A stretch of DNA of 45,927 nt. Origin: Gracilibacillus ureilyticus. Lineage in GTDB: Bacteria > Bacillota > Bacilli > Bacillales > Amphibacillaceae. The DNA lies in the NCBI RefSeq assembly GCF_900111195.1, contig NZ_FOGL01000024.1, positions 1 to 45,927 of the forward strand, read 5' to 3'. The notes below the pieces were generated by a model. That model saw only the letters and a program-made list of their open reading frames with translations. It made no database searches and was not told where the DNA came from. Position numbers and translations under genes: made by a program. Position 1 is the first letter of the stretch; every line of letters begins with the position of its first letter. Positions 25,140-35,250 of this stretch are shown here, piece after piece.

Positions 25140-26417
25140 TTATCCTTCTAGTAACAAGTCATATGGATCTTCAAGTAATTGCTTAATACGTACAAGGAAT
25201 TGTACAGCATCCTTGCCATCTACTATTCTGTGATCATATGATAATGCGATATACATCATTGGACGGACTTCAATAGAATCATCCGGCATAACTATTGGAC
25301 GCTTCTGGATTGAGTGCATTCCAAGAATACCAACTTGTGGAGTATTTAAAATCGGTGTGGAGAGCAATGAACCGAAAATACCGCCATTTGTAATCGTAAA
25401 TGAACCACCTTGCAAATCGCCAAGCTGCAATTCTTTATTTCTTGCTTTTGTGCCAAGTCTTGCAATCTCTGATTCAATACCGGCAAAATCCAATCTGTCT
25501 GCATCCCTTACAACCGGAACAACTAATCCATCATCAGTAGATACTGCTATTCCAATGTCATAATATTTTTTCAGAATAATTTCATTTTCCTGAATTTCAG
25601 CATTAATATAAGGGAATTCTTTCAATGCTCCCACAACTGCTTTCGTGAAGAATGACATAAAGCCAAGTTTTACACCATGCTTATCTACAAACTTATCTTT
25701 TCTCTCACTGCGAAGTTTCATCACTGCTGACATATCCACCTCATTAAAGGTAGTGAGCATTGCTGCAGTGTGCTGTGCTTCAACTAACCGATTAGCAATA
25801 GTCTGTCGACGGCGAGTCATTTTCTCACGAACAACCGGTTTATCAAATTCCTGCTGATTATTGCTCGTGCTGCCTGCAGATTTCTGCTTATTCGGAGATG
25901 CTGATTCTTTCTTATCTGCCTTAGCTGCTTTGGAAAGGTTATCCACATCTTCAGGACGTATACGGCCTAAAGGATCACTTGGAACTACCTGATTAAGGTC
26001 AATGCCCAGTTCTCTTGCACGTTTTCTTGCTGCAGGAGAAGCAATAACTTTTTGATCCTTACCTGTTTTCGGTTCAGGCTGTTTTGGAGAAGAAGCTGGT
26101 GCCTCTTCTTTTTTCTCTTGCTGTTTCTTTTCTTCCTTTTCAGGAGCAGGAGTCTCTTCCTTAGCACTGCCTCCTGCTTCGCCGTTCTCATCAATTTTAG
26201 CGATTACTTCGCCAACCTCTACATCATCACCGGCGTCTCTGACTAATTCTGCAACAACACCGGCATAGTCTGCATTTACTTCTACATTTACTTTATCTGT
26301 TTCAAGTTCGCAGATGGGGTCACCCTTTTCAACTGAGTCACCCTCGCTCACTAACCACTCCGCAATTGTACCTTCTGTAATAGATTCTGCTAATTCCGGG
26401 ACCTTAATTTCCTTCAT
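25140..26417 (-). CDS. odhB: Dihydrolipoyllysine succinyltransferase, E2 of 2-oxoglutarate dehydrogenase
   Basis: A 425-residue E2 enzyme, the core of the 2-oxoglutarate dehydrogenase complex of the citric acid cycle. N-terminal lipoyl domain with K42 in ETDKVNVEV, a flexible Glu/Lys/Pro-rich linker, a peripheral subunit-binding domain ([19 protein letters not shown]) and the catalytic domain ending with the active-site run [16 protein letters not shown]. The linker is long and charged. GGAGGAG stands 7 bases ahead of the ATG, inside the end of odhA; the two genes overlap by 14 bases. Confidence 0.95.
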   Translation of the reverse strand: MKEIKVPELAESITEGTIAEWLVSEGDSVEKGDPICELETDKVNVEVNADYAGVVAELVRDAGDDVEVGEVIAKIDENGEAGGSAKEETPAPEKEEKKQQEKKEEAPASSPKQPEPKTGKDQKVIASPAARKRARELGIDLNQVVPSDPLGRIRPEDVDNLSKAAKADKKESASPNKQKSAGSTSNNQQEFDKPVVREKMTRRRQTIANRLVEAQHTAAMLTTFNEVDMSAVMKLRSERKDKFVDKHGVKLGFMSFFTKAVVGALKEFPYINAEIQENEIILKKYYDIGIAVSTDDGLVVPVVRDADRLDFAGIESEIARLGTKARNKELQLGDLQGGSFTITNGGIFGSLLSTPILNTPQVGILGMHSIQKRPIVMPDDSIEVRPMMYIALSYDHRIVDGKDAVQFLVRIKQLLEDPYDLLLEG

Positions 26418-29271
26418 TGGATTCTCCTCCTTCAGACAGCTCTAATGCTCTTTTTACCAGGCGTCTTTGCTCCGTTTTATGGATATGCGGGTCACCTACG
26501 GATGGTGATGAGCGTTCACATCGACCAACATAATGCAATTCAATTGACTTATCTTCCAACATACGGAATAACAATTCTTTGACAAAATTCCAGCAACCCA
26601 TATTTCTTGGTTCTTCTTGAACCCATACTACTTCTTTTAAATTTGGACACGCTTCAATTACGTTCAATACATCCTCTTGAGGGAATGGGTAAATCTGCTC
26701 AAGCCTTAGTACATGAATATCTTCATAAGCTTCCGTGTTTTCACTCATTTTTTCCTCAATATCCACCATTACTTTCCCTGTACCAATGACAAGGCGTTTC
26801 GCTTTTTCAGAGGACCATTCCAGTCCCGGCTGTTGCATCAACGGTTTAAATTTACCTGAAGTAAATTCATCGATCGTTGACACTACCCGCGGACTTCTTA
26901 GTAAGCTCTTCGGTGTTAACACGATTAACGGCCGTGCTGCTTCACTATCCACCAGTGCAGCCTGACGTCTCATAAGGTGGAAGAATTGCGCACTTGATGT
27001 TACATTTGCAACAATCCAGTTATTTTCTGCAGCCATTGTTAAAAATCTCTCTACTCTCGCACTGGAGTGCTCTGGCCCCTGGCCTTCATAGCCGTGTGGT
27101 AATAGGATGACCATATTGGATCGCTCATCCCACTTCGCACGAGCAGATGAAATAAATTGATCAAAAATCACCTGACCAGCATTTGCAAAATCACCAAATT
27201 GAGCTTCCCATATTACAAGTGTCTTTGGTGCTTTTACACTATATCCGTATTCGAATCCAAGCACTGCTGTTTCCGATAATGGACTGTTATGCACATCAAA
27301 AGTTGCTTTCGCTTCATTTAAACCATGTAATGGACAATATGTTTCATTCGTGTCCACATCATGTAATACGAGATGACGGTGGGCAAATGTCCCCCGCTCA
27401 GAATCCTGCCCTGATAATCTGATAGGAATGCCATCCTGCAGAATGGAGGCATATGCTAATGCTTCCCCAACTGCCCAATCTGCCTTCATTTCTTTTTCAA
27501 AGGTGTTATGGCGTTTCTGAAGGATTTTCTCCAGCTTCTTAAATGCCGAGAATCCCTCAGGACGTTCTAACATCCCTTTGTTCAGTGCCAGTAATAAATC
27601 TTTAGGCACGGCTGTTTCTATATCACCTAAACCTTGTTGTAATGCTTGAGGAACCGGCATTGCTTCAGGATTTTCATTCACACTTTCTGTCATTTGATCA
27701 TAGATTTCCTGTAGTTTATTAAAAACAGCTTCATTCATTTCTTCGAGCGTATTTTCACCGATAACTCCCTGCTCCTGAAGACGCTTCGCATAAATGTTCG
27801 CACAAGTAGGATGGCTGTCAATTGCTTTATACAGTTTTGGCTGTGTCGCTCTCGGTTCATCCATTTCGTTATGTCCATAGCGGCGATAACCAACTAAATC
27901 GATCAGTACGTCCTTTTCAAATTTACTGCGATAATCATATGCTAGCAATGCTGCTGAAATACACGCTTCAGGATCATCTGCATTTACATGGATAATTGGC
28001 ACTTCAAACCCTTTAGCCAAGTCACTGGCATATCTGGTAGACCTTCCTTGTTCCTGACCTGTAGTGAAACCGACAAGGTTATTTGCAATAATATGCATGG
28101 TACCACCGGTTTTATATCCTGGTAATGCACTTAAATTAAATGTTTCCGCAACTACACCTTCACCAATAAATGCTGCATCCCCATGTATTAAAATACTAAA
28201 AGCTTTTTTCGTATTTTGTTCCGGCTTACCTTTCTGAAAGCGGAAATCCTGTGCTGCTCTCGTAAAACCTTCCACTACCGGATTGACAAATTCCAGGTGG
28301 GAAGGGTTATGTGCTAATGTTATCTTTGTTGGAGACGGCTTTTCTTCACCAAGCTGGCGTTTCGCCCCAAAGTGATATTTCACATCTCCTGTCCACCCAT
28401 AAGTAATGGCACGTGAACCAGGGGACGTTGGTATTAGTTCCTTATCCGCGGATGGGTGAAACTCAGAAAACAACTTATCATACGGTTTTCCAAGGATATG
28501 TGTTAACACACTTAATCTCCCGCGGTGAGCCATTCCCATTAGTATTTCTTCTGTTTCATCATAGAAAGATTTTTGAACCATGCGATCCAAGATTGGTACC
28601 ATCATTTCCAGCCCTTCAATTGAGAAACGCTTTTGCGCAACGAACGTCTTGGCAAGGAAATTTTCAAACCCTTCTACATCGACAATTTGACTAAGTAACT
28701 GTTTTTTCTCTTCATCACTAAAATTAAATCGGTAATCCCCGGATTCAATATTTTTCTGGAACCAGTAGCGTTCCTCATCATTGTTAACATGATCATATTC
28801 GAAAGAGATTGTGCCAGCATATTGTGACATTAAATAATCCACAACGCCCTGGGCTGTATCCACTCCCTGCACTGATCCATCCCAAACCCAATCAGCCGGA
28901 ATCGCTTCCAAAATCTCTTTATTAAGACCATAATGTTCCGGATCGACTAAAGTCGTGTCACTGTATTTTCCTGCAGTTACCGGGTAAATGGTAGCTTTCA
29001 AGTGACCGTAACGTCTAATAGCCTCAACAAGTTTGATTGCTGAGGTTAAATGTTTTGCAATTATTTGCGACGACAGACCACTTCCATTTGCGACCTCTTT
29101 AGCATCATTACCTGATTGTTGCGGGGCTCCGTATTGATCAAACATTTCCTGTAGTGTCGGATCAACAGAATCCCTGTCTTCTAAATAAAGCTCATACTGT
29201 TCCTCTAAATAGCCCATATTTGGACCGTAAAATTTTTTCCAGAATGTTTCACTGGATCCCTGCTGTGTCAC
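26404..29271 (-). CDS. odhA: 2-Oxoglutarate dehydrogenase E1 component
   Basis: A 955-residue thiamine diphosphate enzyme that decarboxylates 2-oxoglutarate and loads the lipoyl group of OdhB. Visible marks: [43 protein letters not shown] and IANNLVGFT of the cofactor site, [12 protein letters not shown], and the transketolase-like end with [17 protein letters not shown] and [10 protein letters not shown]. Its length is the normal one. The start is GTG at 29271 with GGGGGT about 8 bases ahead. Promoter-like boxes TTGTTT (29381-29386) and TATATT (29358-29363) with a 17-bp spacer lie upstream on the minus strand. Confidence 0.95.
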   Translation of the reverse strand: MTQQGSSETFWKKFYGPNMGYLEEQYELYLEDRDSVDPTLQEMFDQYGAPQQSGNDAKEVANGSGLSSQIIAKHLTSAIKLVEAIRRYGHLKATIYPVTAGKYSDTTLVDPEHYGLNKEILEAIPADWVWDGSVQGVDTAQGVVDYLMSQYAGTISFEYDHVNNDEERYWFQKNIESGDYRFNFSDEEKKQLLSQIVDVEGFENFLAKTFVAQKRFSIEGLEMMVPILDRMVQKSFYDETEEILMGMAHRGRLSVLTHILGKPYDKLFSEFHPSADKELIPTSPGSRAITYGWTGDVKYHFGAKRQLGEEKPSPTKITLAHNPSHLEFVNPVVEGFTRAAQDFRFQKGKPEQNTKKAFSILIHGDAAFIGEGVVAETFNLSALPGYKTGGTMHIIANNLVGFTTGQEQGRSTRYASDLAKGFEVPIIHVNADDPEACISAALLAYDYRSKFEKDVLIDLVGYRRYGHNEMDEPRATQPKLYKAIDSHPTCANIYAKRLQEQGVIGENTLEEMNEAVFNKLQEIYDQMTESVNENPEAMPVPQALQQGLGDIETAVPKDLLLALNKGMLERPEGFSAFKKLEKILQKRHNTFEKEMKADWAVGEALAYASILQDGIPIRLSGQDSERGTFAHRHLVLHDVDTNETYCPLHGLNEAKATFDVHNSPLSETAVLGFEYGYSVKAPKTLVIWEAQFGDFANAGQVIFDQFISSARAKWDERSNMVILLPHGYEGQGPEHSSARVERFLTMAAENNWIVANVTSSAQFFHLMRRQAALVDSEAARPLIVLTPKSLLRSPRVVSTIDEFTSGKFKPLMQQPGLEWSSEKAKRLVIGTGKVMVDIEEKMSENTEAYEDIHVLRLEQIYPFPQEDVLNVIEACPNLKEVVWVQEEPRNMGCWNFVKELLFRMLEDKSIELHYVGRCERSSPSVGDPHIHKTEQRRLVKRALELSEGGESNEGN

Positions 29272-29357
29272 GTCTTATACCCCCATTAGAAGTCACTTTC
29301 TTCCGCTTAACTTAACTCCCATCCAAATATCTGTAACAATAAATCATTACACCCATA

Positions 29358-29386
29358 AATATAACCTATTTTACTATGGGAAACAA
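29358..29386 (-). promoter_or_regulatory. Candidate promoter of odhAB
   Basis: On the minus strand TTGTTT, a 17-base spacer and TATATT, about 85 bases before the odhA start. Confidence 0.45.
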
Positions 29387-29638
29387 CAGAAAAGTGAGGA
29401 TTATTTTTTTATTTTTAATAAATAATCCGATTTGAAATAAAACGCTTTAAAAAGCGGCATTCTTTTCGATAAAACAAACATTTATAACTTTATCGGGAAC
29501 GATTTGGAGATTTTTTATGACCGGTCTTATAGAACAATATATATAATTATCTAGTTAATTTTCACTAGGAAAACAGAACCTTGGATGATCTCTTAGGGAT
29601 GGGATGATGTGCTGTAGTATTAAGAAGCAAATACAAAG

Positions 29639-29685
29639 AAATTCTCATAACCGTAAATTGTGGTCACGGTTATGAGAATTTTTAT
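29639..29685. terminator. Terminator downstream of prkA
   Basis: A perfect 16-bp stem (AAATTCTCATAACCGT / ACGGTTATGAGAATTT) with an 11-base loop. The T run is good on the plus strand and fair on the minus strand, so it may work both ways; it lies about 108 bases after the prkA stop. Confidence 0.8.
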
Positions 29686-29792
29686 TGAAGCGCTGCTCCG
29701 TAATGGGCTTAATATTCGTATGTGACAGGTTATCAAGAGTGGCTGAAGACCTTCGCTCTCTTTTTCTTTCGCGCCATGATTCAGTGGGCGGA

Positions 29793-31688
29793 TCACCGGT
29801 TTAACAGACTACCTACATATCTTAACAGATCATTGGCAGATTGAGAGTTATATCCATATTCATCAACTAATGTCGCCACAACCTCATTCATCTTTTTCAG
29901 CTGCTGTTCATCAGGTGTTTTTGTCGATGTCGTAATTTTCACCACGTCTTTTAAATCAGCAAACAGCTTTTTTTGAATTGCCTCACGCAAACGTTCATGT
30001 GACTGGTAATCAAACTTTTTCCCTTTTCTAGCATAGGCAGAGATTCGAATCAGCACTTCTTCCCGGAACGGCTTTTTCGCATTCTCCGATATTCCAATCT
30101 GCTCTTCGATGGAGCGCATCAATTTTTCATCTGGCTGCATCTCTTCCCCTGTTAACGGATCTTCCAGCTTTGTTTTATTACAGAATGCCTCCACATTATC
30201 TAAATAATTATTCATTAATGTTTTTGCAGACTCTTCATACGAATAAACAAATGCTTTTTGCACTTCTTTTTTAGCTAATTCATCATATTCTTTTCTTGCG
30301 ATCGAAATAAAATCAAGATAATCCTCTTTCTGTTCTTTTGTTATTGAAGGGTGATCATCTAATCCGTCCTTCAGCGAACGTAACACATCCAATGCGTTAA
30401 TCGCCTGCATTTCTTTCCGAATGATTGTTGATGAGATACGGTTAATCACATAGCGGGGATCTATTCCGGCCATCCCTTCATCTGAAAATTCTTTCTTTAA
30501 TGCGGTCACATCCTGGTCACTGAATCCTTCCACATCCTGGCCATTATATAAATACAATTTCTTCAATAAACTGATATTGTTTTGCTTCGATTCTTTTAAT
30601 CTCGTTAAAATAGTAAACATTGCTGCAATTTTCAGTGTGTGTGGTGCAATATGAACCTCTTTCATATCACTTTCTTCAATCATCTTGCGATAAATTCTTT
30701 CCTCTTCATCTACTTTTAAATTATAAGGGATCGGCATAACAATCATCCGTGAATGAAGGGCCTCATTCTTCTTATTTGATATAAAAGACCGGTATTCTGT
30801 TTCATTCGTATGAGCAACGATCATTTCATCTGCAGATATTAACGCAAATCGGCCTGCTTTAAAATTCCCTTCTTGTGTTAAGGACAATAAATGCCATAAA
30901 AACTTCTCATCACATTTCAACATTTCCTGGAACTCCATGAGTCCGCGGTTTGCCTTGTTTAATTCCCCATCAAACCGATAGGCACGCGGATCTGACTCGG
31001 ATCCATATGTGGCAATCGTAGAAAAGTCGATAGAACCGGTTAAATCTGCAATATCTTGTGACTTAGGATCAGATGGACTAAATGTACCAATACCAACTCG
31101 TTTATCTTCTGAAAAGAAAATCCGCTCAACTAAAACATCTTCAATTTTCCCATTGTAATCCTCTTCTAATCGTAACTGATTTAATGGGGATAAGTTCCCT
31201 TCAATTCGAATACCGTATTCATCCTCAAAATCTTTACGTAAATGCTGTGGAATCAAATGAAGCGGATTTTCGTGCATCGGACAGTTTTTTATCGCAAAAA
31301 CCGCACCATGGTCTGTCAGTGTATACTTCTCCAACCCTCTTTTCAGCATCGTTACCAAGGTCGATTTTCCTCCACTAACCGGACCCATTAACAGTAAAAT
31401 TCTTTTCTTAACATCCAATCTTCTTGCTGCCGGATGGAAGTACTCTTCCACTAACTTTTCCAACGCTTCTTCAAGGCCAAATAACTGCCCGCTGAAGAAA
31501 TTATATTTTTTCACACCTTCAGCTTCCTCCACTCCTTCATCCTTTATCATCTGATAAATTCTTGAATGAGCAGACTGTGCTAAATAAGGGCGCTCCTTTA
31601 ATAAATCTAAATACTCCGCAAAAGTCCCTTCCCACTTTAATGCATCCTGTTTTTCACGGTATTGCTGTACCTTGCTTAATATATCCAT
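29793..31688 (-). CDS. prkA: PrkA serine protein kinase / AAA+ protein
   Basis: A 631-residue protein of the PrkA family. N-terminal AAA-type part with Walker A GPVSGGKST (102-110), CPMHENPLHLIP and GTFSPSDPKSQDIADLTG, and the C-terminal PrkA domain (from about 400). In B. subtilis it is a sigma-E-dependent protein that promotes sporulation; kinase and protease activity have both been proposed for the family. GGGAGGG lies 6 bases before the ATG. A sigma-E-like -10 box (CATACGAA, around 31718-31725) lies upstream, but the -35 box is poor. It is separated from its usual partner yhbH by odhAB. Confidence 0.93.
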   Translation of the reverse strand: MDILSKVQQYREKQDALKWEGTFAEYLDLLKERPYLAQSAHSRIYQMIKDEGVEEAEGVKKYNFFSGQLFGLEEALEKLVEEYFHPAARRLDVKKRILLLMGPVSGGKSTLVTMLKRGLEKYTLTDHGAVFAIKNCPMHENPLHLIPQHLRKDFEDEYGIRIEGNLSPLNQLRLEEDYNGKIEDVLVERIFFSEDKRVGIGTFSPSDPKSQDIADLTGSIDFSTIATYGSESDPRAYRFDGELNKANRGLMEFQEMLKCDEKFLWHLLSLTQEGNFKAGRFALISADEMIVAHTNETEYRSFISNKKNEALHSRMIVMPIPYNLKVDEEERIYRKMIEESDMKEVHIAPHTLKIAAMFTILTRLKESKQNNISLLKKLYLYNGQDVEGFSDQDVTALKKEFSDEGMAGIDPRYVINRISSTIIRKEMQAINALDVLRSLKDGLDDHPSITKEQKEDYLDFISIARKEYDELAKKEVQKAFVYSYEESAKTLMNNYLDNVEAFCNKTKLEDPLTGEEMQPDEKLMRSIEEQIGISENAKKPFREEVLIRISAYARKGKKFDYQSHERLREAIQKKLFADLKDVVKITTSTKTPDEQQLKKMNEVVATLVDEYGYNSQSANDLLRYVGSLLNR

Positions 31689-31807
31689 GAGATACCCTCC
31701 CAGTAGCGAACGAGATTTTCGTATGCTTTCTCTATATGTATGTAAATTCTGTTTAAAAAATGATTCTCAATTCGATATTAACTGTCAGTAAAATTTCCGA
31801 ACAAAAC

Positions 31808-31836
31808 TTCACAAATCCAGATATATTGGGTATAAT
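31808..31836 (+). promoter_or_regulatory. Strong sigma-A promoter of the microprotein gene
   Basis: TTCACA (31808-31813), a 17-base spacer and a perfect TATAAT (31831-31836). Confidence 0.75.
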
Positions 31837-31881
31837 AAGTAAAAGCATGAAAACGGCATTAAAAATTAAGGAGGATCATCC

Positions 31882-31959
31882 ATGGGTCTAGCATTAATTA
31901 TAGGAGTATGTATAACATTCTTTGCAGCAATCTTCGCATCAGGGTATGAATCTAAATAA
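31882..31959 (+). CDS. 25-residue membrane microprotein
   Basis: A short open frame encoding MGLALIIGVCITFFAAIFAS followed by GYESK. It is a single hydrophobic helix with a short polar end, and has one cysteine. Three things argue that it is real: a near-ideal ribosome site AAGGAGG (31868-31874) 7 bases ahead, a near-consensus promoter (31808-31836), and a perfect terminator immediately after the stop. I do not recognise the family. It lies between the divergent prkA and the convergent yhfI and forms its own transcription unit. It may be a small membrane regulator or simply an uncharacterised short protein of Bacillaceae. Confidence 0.75.
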   Translation: MGLALIIGVCITFFAAIFASGYESK

Positions 31960-31960
31960 T

Positions 31961-31991
31961 AAAAAGCGAGTGTAATGTACACTCGCTTTTT
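31961..31991. terminator. Bidirectional terminator between the microprotein and yhfI
   Basis: A 14-bp perfect stem (AAAAAGCGAGTGTA / TACACTCGCTTTTT) with a three-base loop and T runs on both strands. Confidence 0.92.
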
Positions 31992-32035
31992 CTATGTGGT
32001 AAGAATTGTTCATTCAAAAAGAAATCAGGGTATGA

Positions 32036-32776
32036 CTAGTCTGTCACCTCATATACTTTTCCTTCTTCTGCCAGCACCACTTCTCCGGAAAAACTGGTTT
32101 TCGCTTCTGCCAGTAAGTTATGTAAATCTCCGAAGTGCGGCAAATGTGTCAGAATTAACTTTTTAACATTTGCTCTTTTAGCTAGCATTCCTGCTTGTCT
32201 TCCGCTAAGATGGCCAGGAATATTCCCTTCCATTCCTTCATACAAGTTAGCTTCACAGACTAAGAAATCGGCTTCTTTTATGAATGGAATCAACGCATCT
32301 GACCATTCCGTATCTGCTGTAAAGGCGATCGACTTCCCGCCAGCATCCAATCGAATTGCAAGACAGAAAACTGGATGATTCGTTTTTATTGTTCGAACTG
32401 TAAATGGCCCTAATTTTATACAATCATCTTCTTCCAAAGCAAAGCCTTTCGTATGCTGCTGAAATGTTAATTGTTTGAAAGCAGATTTATCCCGGTTATG
32501 GGCGTAAATTGGCAACGTATTTTCGGTCCCATTTAACTGATTTTGAATTAACTTTGCGTATTGAAGTGGGCCAATATCTGCTATATGATCATGATGATAA
32601 TGGGAAACAATGACTGCATCCAGCTGCTGAACAGGTATATAATTTTGCAATGCGGCTAAAACACCGCTGCCGCAGTCGAATAATAATTGAAATCCATTAT
32701 ACTCCACTAAAAAAGCAGACGTAGCGCTATTTACTTTCGGGTAGCCTCCCCAAACACCGACAGCAGTTAACTTCAT
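32036..32776 (-). CDS. yhfI: Metallo-beta-lactamase-fold hydrolase, YhfI type
   Basis: A 246-residue MBL-fold protein of the RNase Z-like group. Metal-binding motif SHYHHDHIADI, with further ligands in IKTNHPV, FTADTEW and LTHLPHFG. The start MKLTAVGVWGGYP and the run DAVIVSHYHHDHIADIGPLQ match Bacillus YhfI as I remember it; the substrate is unknown. I chose ATG 32776 because AGGAGG stands 6 bases ahead; a longer in-frame reading to 32824 would overlap the ureD-like gene. It is the last gene of the ureF-ureD-yhfI series. Confidence 0.88.
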   Translation of the reverse strand: MKLTAVGVWGGYPKVNSATSAFLVEYNGFQLLFDCGSGVLAALQNYIPVQQLDAVIVSHYHHDHIADIGPLQYAKLIQNQLNGTENTLPIYAHNRDKSAFKQLTFQQHTKGFALEEDDCIKLGPFTVRTIKTNHPVFCLAIRLDAGGKSIAFTADTEWSDALIPFIKEADFLVCEANLYEGMEGNIPGHLSGRQAGMLAKRANVKKLILTHLPHFGDLHNLLAEAKTSFSGEVVLAEEGKVYEVTD

Positions 32777-32811
32777 TCGAATCCTCCTGTTTTCTTTTGA
32801 ATAGTGTCTTC

Positions 32812-33573
32812 CTATACACGCCATTTCCGTATTTCAGTAATTTTCTGGTCAAAAAATGCCATCACATCCTGAACTTCCTGCTTTAACAGTCTCAGGTCTT
32901 TGGATAACCAGCGAATGAGAATTCCTTTGCCATCCAAATCGGTCATCCCTGCTCTGTGATTCTTAGCCTGTGATATTCTCTCAAGAACATCCCACTCGTC
33001 AAATGGTAATTGTTCTGCTATGTACCAGACTGTTGCTGTATAGGTAAAGTCTTCTATTATTCCATGATTATCCATTAATTCATTTTCTGATGAAAAGGTT
33101 ACCGGATCAAATGCCAGACATTCATCTCCAACTAGAATTTCCATCAATGTTGTATAATGATAGTCTTTCTTCTCTGTAAGATGGACAATCTCGGCCCAGA
33201 CGAATTCCGCGTTACCATTTAATAATACTTTCACCCGCTGTGTGAAATTTGTACCTGGAGTAAAAATAACCTCCTGATTATTCCAAACAAGCAGTGCTTC
33301 TTCTTCTATCTGAAGAGATATTTGCTGCTCATGTGTATTCCCAGGTTTTACCACATACGGCTTTTCAGGTGAAATGGCTATATTGGAACCTTTCATCACG
33401 ATAAAATTGATATCTGCAGGTTGCTTATTTCCCGTTTTATTAAGACCTGTAACATGATATGTTGTAAATATCCGATGTGTTTTGTCTGTTTTCTCCAATT
33501 TCAATTGTCCCGTTCCATTATACTCCATTAAGTTCACTTTCTGAAAACGCCCCATCAACTTTTCCGGATTCAT
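32812..33573 (-). CDS. ureD: UreD-like urease accessory protein
   Basis: A 253-residue protein that fits UreD/UreH, the scaffold that brings nickel and UreF/UreG to urease. The central part HEQQISLQIEEEALLVWNNQ and EVIFTPGTNFTQRVKV, then FVWAEIVHL, follows the UreD pattern of an early Q-x-x-hydrophobic run, LEW-x-x-QE-x-I-x-F and a basic beta strand. The usual N-terminal run of a typical UreD (NPGGGY and TTQSATKIY) is not recognisable, so it is a divergent member. The adjacent ureF-like gene supports the call. No urease subunit, ureE or ureG gene is in the window. A ribosome site (GGAGGG) precedes the ATG. Confidence 0.65.
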   Translation of the reverse strand: MNPEKLMGRFQKVNLMEYNGTGQLKLEKTDKTHRIFTTYHVTGLNKTGNKQPADINFIVMKGSNIAISPEKPYVVKPGNTHEQQISLQIEEEALLVWNNQEVIFTPGTNFTQRVKVLLNGNAEFVWAEIVHLTEKKDYHYTTLMEILVGDECLAFDPVTFSSENELMDNHGIIEDFTYTATVWYIAEQLPFDEWDVLERISQAKNHRAGMTDLDGKGILIRWLSKDLRLLKQEVQDVMAFFDQKITEIRKWRV

Positions 33574-33588
33574 CCCTGTCCCTCCCTG

Positions 33589-34284
33589 CTACAAAAACAA
33601 TTTCGATAATAAATACTTATGCTGCATTGCAGAAATCTCAAGGCCTACTGAAGTATTGGTTAAATCCTCCAAACATAACCCGGCAGCAGCTTTCGTCGCC
33701 TTCTTAATATCATCAAGTAATGCGAAAATAACGGTTTCTCCATCTTTAGGTGCTAACGGAATTACTCGAATGGCATGTTCCACCAGATTCGTTAAAGCGA
33801 AGTACATATAGGACTGAATGGTGAGAAACAGATCAAAATCATTTTCAAATGCATAAATACTGTAAACAATTAAATAATGATTTAAATGGTTTTTTACGTT
33901 AATTTCATCAGCCCATCTGTCTAAAAGTGACGAGTTTTTAATTGACTGCATTCTCTCCAGTAAACGGTTTCCTGCCTGCCTGCTTGATTTCTTTATTTCT
34001 ATCACATTTTTACTTGCATTATAAATTCCCGATAAATAGATGATCCGATTCCAATCCTGCTTGCTTAATGCCTGAAATATTTCTTTTATCATAATCGCAT
34101 CATTATATAATAAGTAACTTCCTATATAACTTTTGCAAAATGAGTGTAAATCCTCTTTTGAGTTAATTTGTTTTGACCGAATGTACATCTCCAGCCCAAT
34201 AGCATGCGCTACATGACTCTGTAAAAAGGATGAATGATGCAAATGTAACAAATGCATTAAATTATCTGAATCTCCTGTACTCAT
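33589..34284 (-). CDS. ureF: UreF-like urease accessory protein
   Basis: A 231-residue, mostly helical protein fitting UreF, which works with UreD and UreG in nickel loading of urease. The start LMHLLHLHHSSFLQSHVAHA followed by IGLEMYI follows the UreF pattern LLxLxDSxxPxGxFxHSxGLE, although the Pro-Thr-Gly of the first motif is lost. The end, VGLEISAMQHKYLLSKLF, is typical for UreF. It has 231 residues, as usual. AGGAGGGG precedes the ATG. It starts the ureF-ureD-yhfI series; a TATAAT box on the minus strand (34308-34313) may be its promoter. Confidence 0.75.
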   Translation of the reverse strand: MSTGDSDNLMHLLHLHHSSFLQSHVAHAIGLEMYIRSKQINSKEDLHSFCKSYIGSYLLYNDAIMIKEIFQALSKQDWNRIIYLSGIYNASKNVIEIKKSSRQAGNRLLERMQSIKNSSLLDRWADEINVKNHLNHYLIVYSIYAFENDFDLFLTIQSYMYFALTNLVEHAIRVIPLAPKDGETVIFALLDDIKKATKAAAGLCLEDLTNTSVGLEISAMQHKYLLSKLFL

Positions 34285-34422
34285 CCAATCCCCTCCTGTT
34301 TCATCATATTATATCATAGCAATCTGATGGGGAATTATGAGAACTTTCGATAGGTTTGTTGCTGTTTTAAGATATAGAGTGTTACCAGCAGTGGGGGGCA
34401 GAAGGTTAGCGCCATGAAAAAG

Positions 34423-34457
34423 AAACTGCATCAATAGTATTTCTATTAATGCAGTTT
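34423..34457 (-). terminator. Terminator after the ECF transporter/PHP operon
   Basis: AAACTGCAT-AATA and TATT-ATGCAGTTT form a 14-bp stem with one mismatch and a seven-base loop; T-rich exit on the minus strand. It separates the PHP gene from ureF. Confidence 0.82.
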
Positions 34458-34461
34458 GACA

Positions 34462-35235
34462 TTAAACCGGTAATGGCTGGTCTATCAGACTTTTTTTCAT
34501 ATATTTTTTTACAAGCGTCGCTGCTTTCACTTTCAAATTCAGCTGCTCTGCAATTTCTGTCGCGTAATTCCCGTGGATAACCTCCCGCTTTATCTCCTCT
34601 ATTGTTTCACAGTCTTTCTGAAACTTATTGAGGACACTTCCATATTGAAGAAACTGATGTGTGTCACTTCCGCCTATAATCGGCAAATTTAATTCTTCAG
34701 CTAATTCCTTTAATTCTTTCTTGCAGACAGCAGTGCCTTTAGCGTAAAGGTCTTTTCCATTTAAGTCGAGAGCATCTAGTTTTTTCAATTGGTCAGTACT
34801 CACATTTCTTGCAAGAGGAGTGCTTTCCCTGTATGGATGTGCACCAATTTTCAGCATTTTCCGCAGATCTGCTAATTGCATTAACTTGTCAAAATTGATG
34901 AACTTCTCTTCTGTCAAATGACTGGTTAGTTTTTCGCGGATAAACAAGACGTCTTCCCTTGTACCTGCCAGCAGTATATGCCCATTTTCTATTACATCAA
35001 CCTCTATCCCCGGGAACAGTTTTAATCCCCCGATTTGATAATATCCATTCATGTATGGATATTGTTTATCCATATACTCATAAATATCATGAAAACGGCT
35101 TGTGTTAAAATGCTCTGTCATTACCAATGCAGTTAAACCCGCATTTTTTGCCTCATGCATCATTTCCTGAAAATATTCCGGCATAAAGGCTGATTTTTTT
35201 GATATTTTTACATGGCTGTGAAAATCAATAATCAT
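34462..35235 (-). CDS. PHP-domain phosphoesterase
   Basis: A 257-residue protein with the PHP metal-dependent phosphoesterase fold. Motif I DFHSHVKIS, motif II TEHFNTSRF, a later GIEVDV, then IGAHPYR and GGSDTHQF as the further metal ligands. Such proteins cleave phosphate esters in small molecules (for example histidinol phosphate) or nucleic acids; the substrate is unknown. It begins 15 bases after the ecfT-like gene and lies in front of the operon terminator, so it is the last gene of the transporter operon. It may process the imported compound after it is phosphorylated, which is a guess from position. Confidence 0.8.
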   Translation of the reverse strand: MIIDFHSHVKISKKSAFMPEYFQEMMHEAKNAGLTALVMTEHFNTSRFHDIYEYMDKQYPYMNGYYQIGGLKLFPGIEVDVIENGHILLAGTREDVLFIREKLTSHLTEEKFINFDKLMQLADLRKMLKIGAHPYRESTPLARNVSTDQLKKLDALDLNGKDLYAKGTAVCKKELKELAEELNLPIIGGSDTHQFLQYGSVLNKFQKDCETIEEIKREVIHGNYATEIAEQLNLKVKAATLVKKYMKKSLIDQPLPV

Positions 35236-35250
35236 CTTAAAACCCCTTCC

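Larger units (their letters stand above)
29272..29792. other. Intergenic region between prkA and odhA
   Basis: About 520 bases without a gene. The left part has the odhA promoter (29358-29386). The right part has the prkA terminator (29639-29685) and, at 29683-29790, a stretch with GCGCTGCTCCG and CTTCGCTCTCTTTTTC plus CGCGCCATG, which resembles the tandem repeat at the end of the window. Confidence 0.6.

Noticed and set aside
31705-31750. Sigma-E promoter of prkA
   Set aside because: CATACGAA is only partly like the -10 consensus and no good -35 box stands at the right distance. It is mentioned with prkA but not listed as a site.
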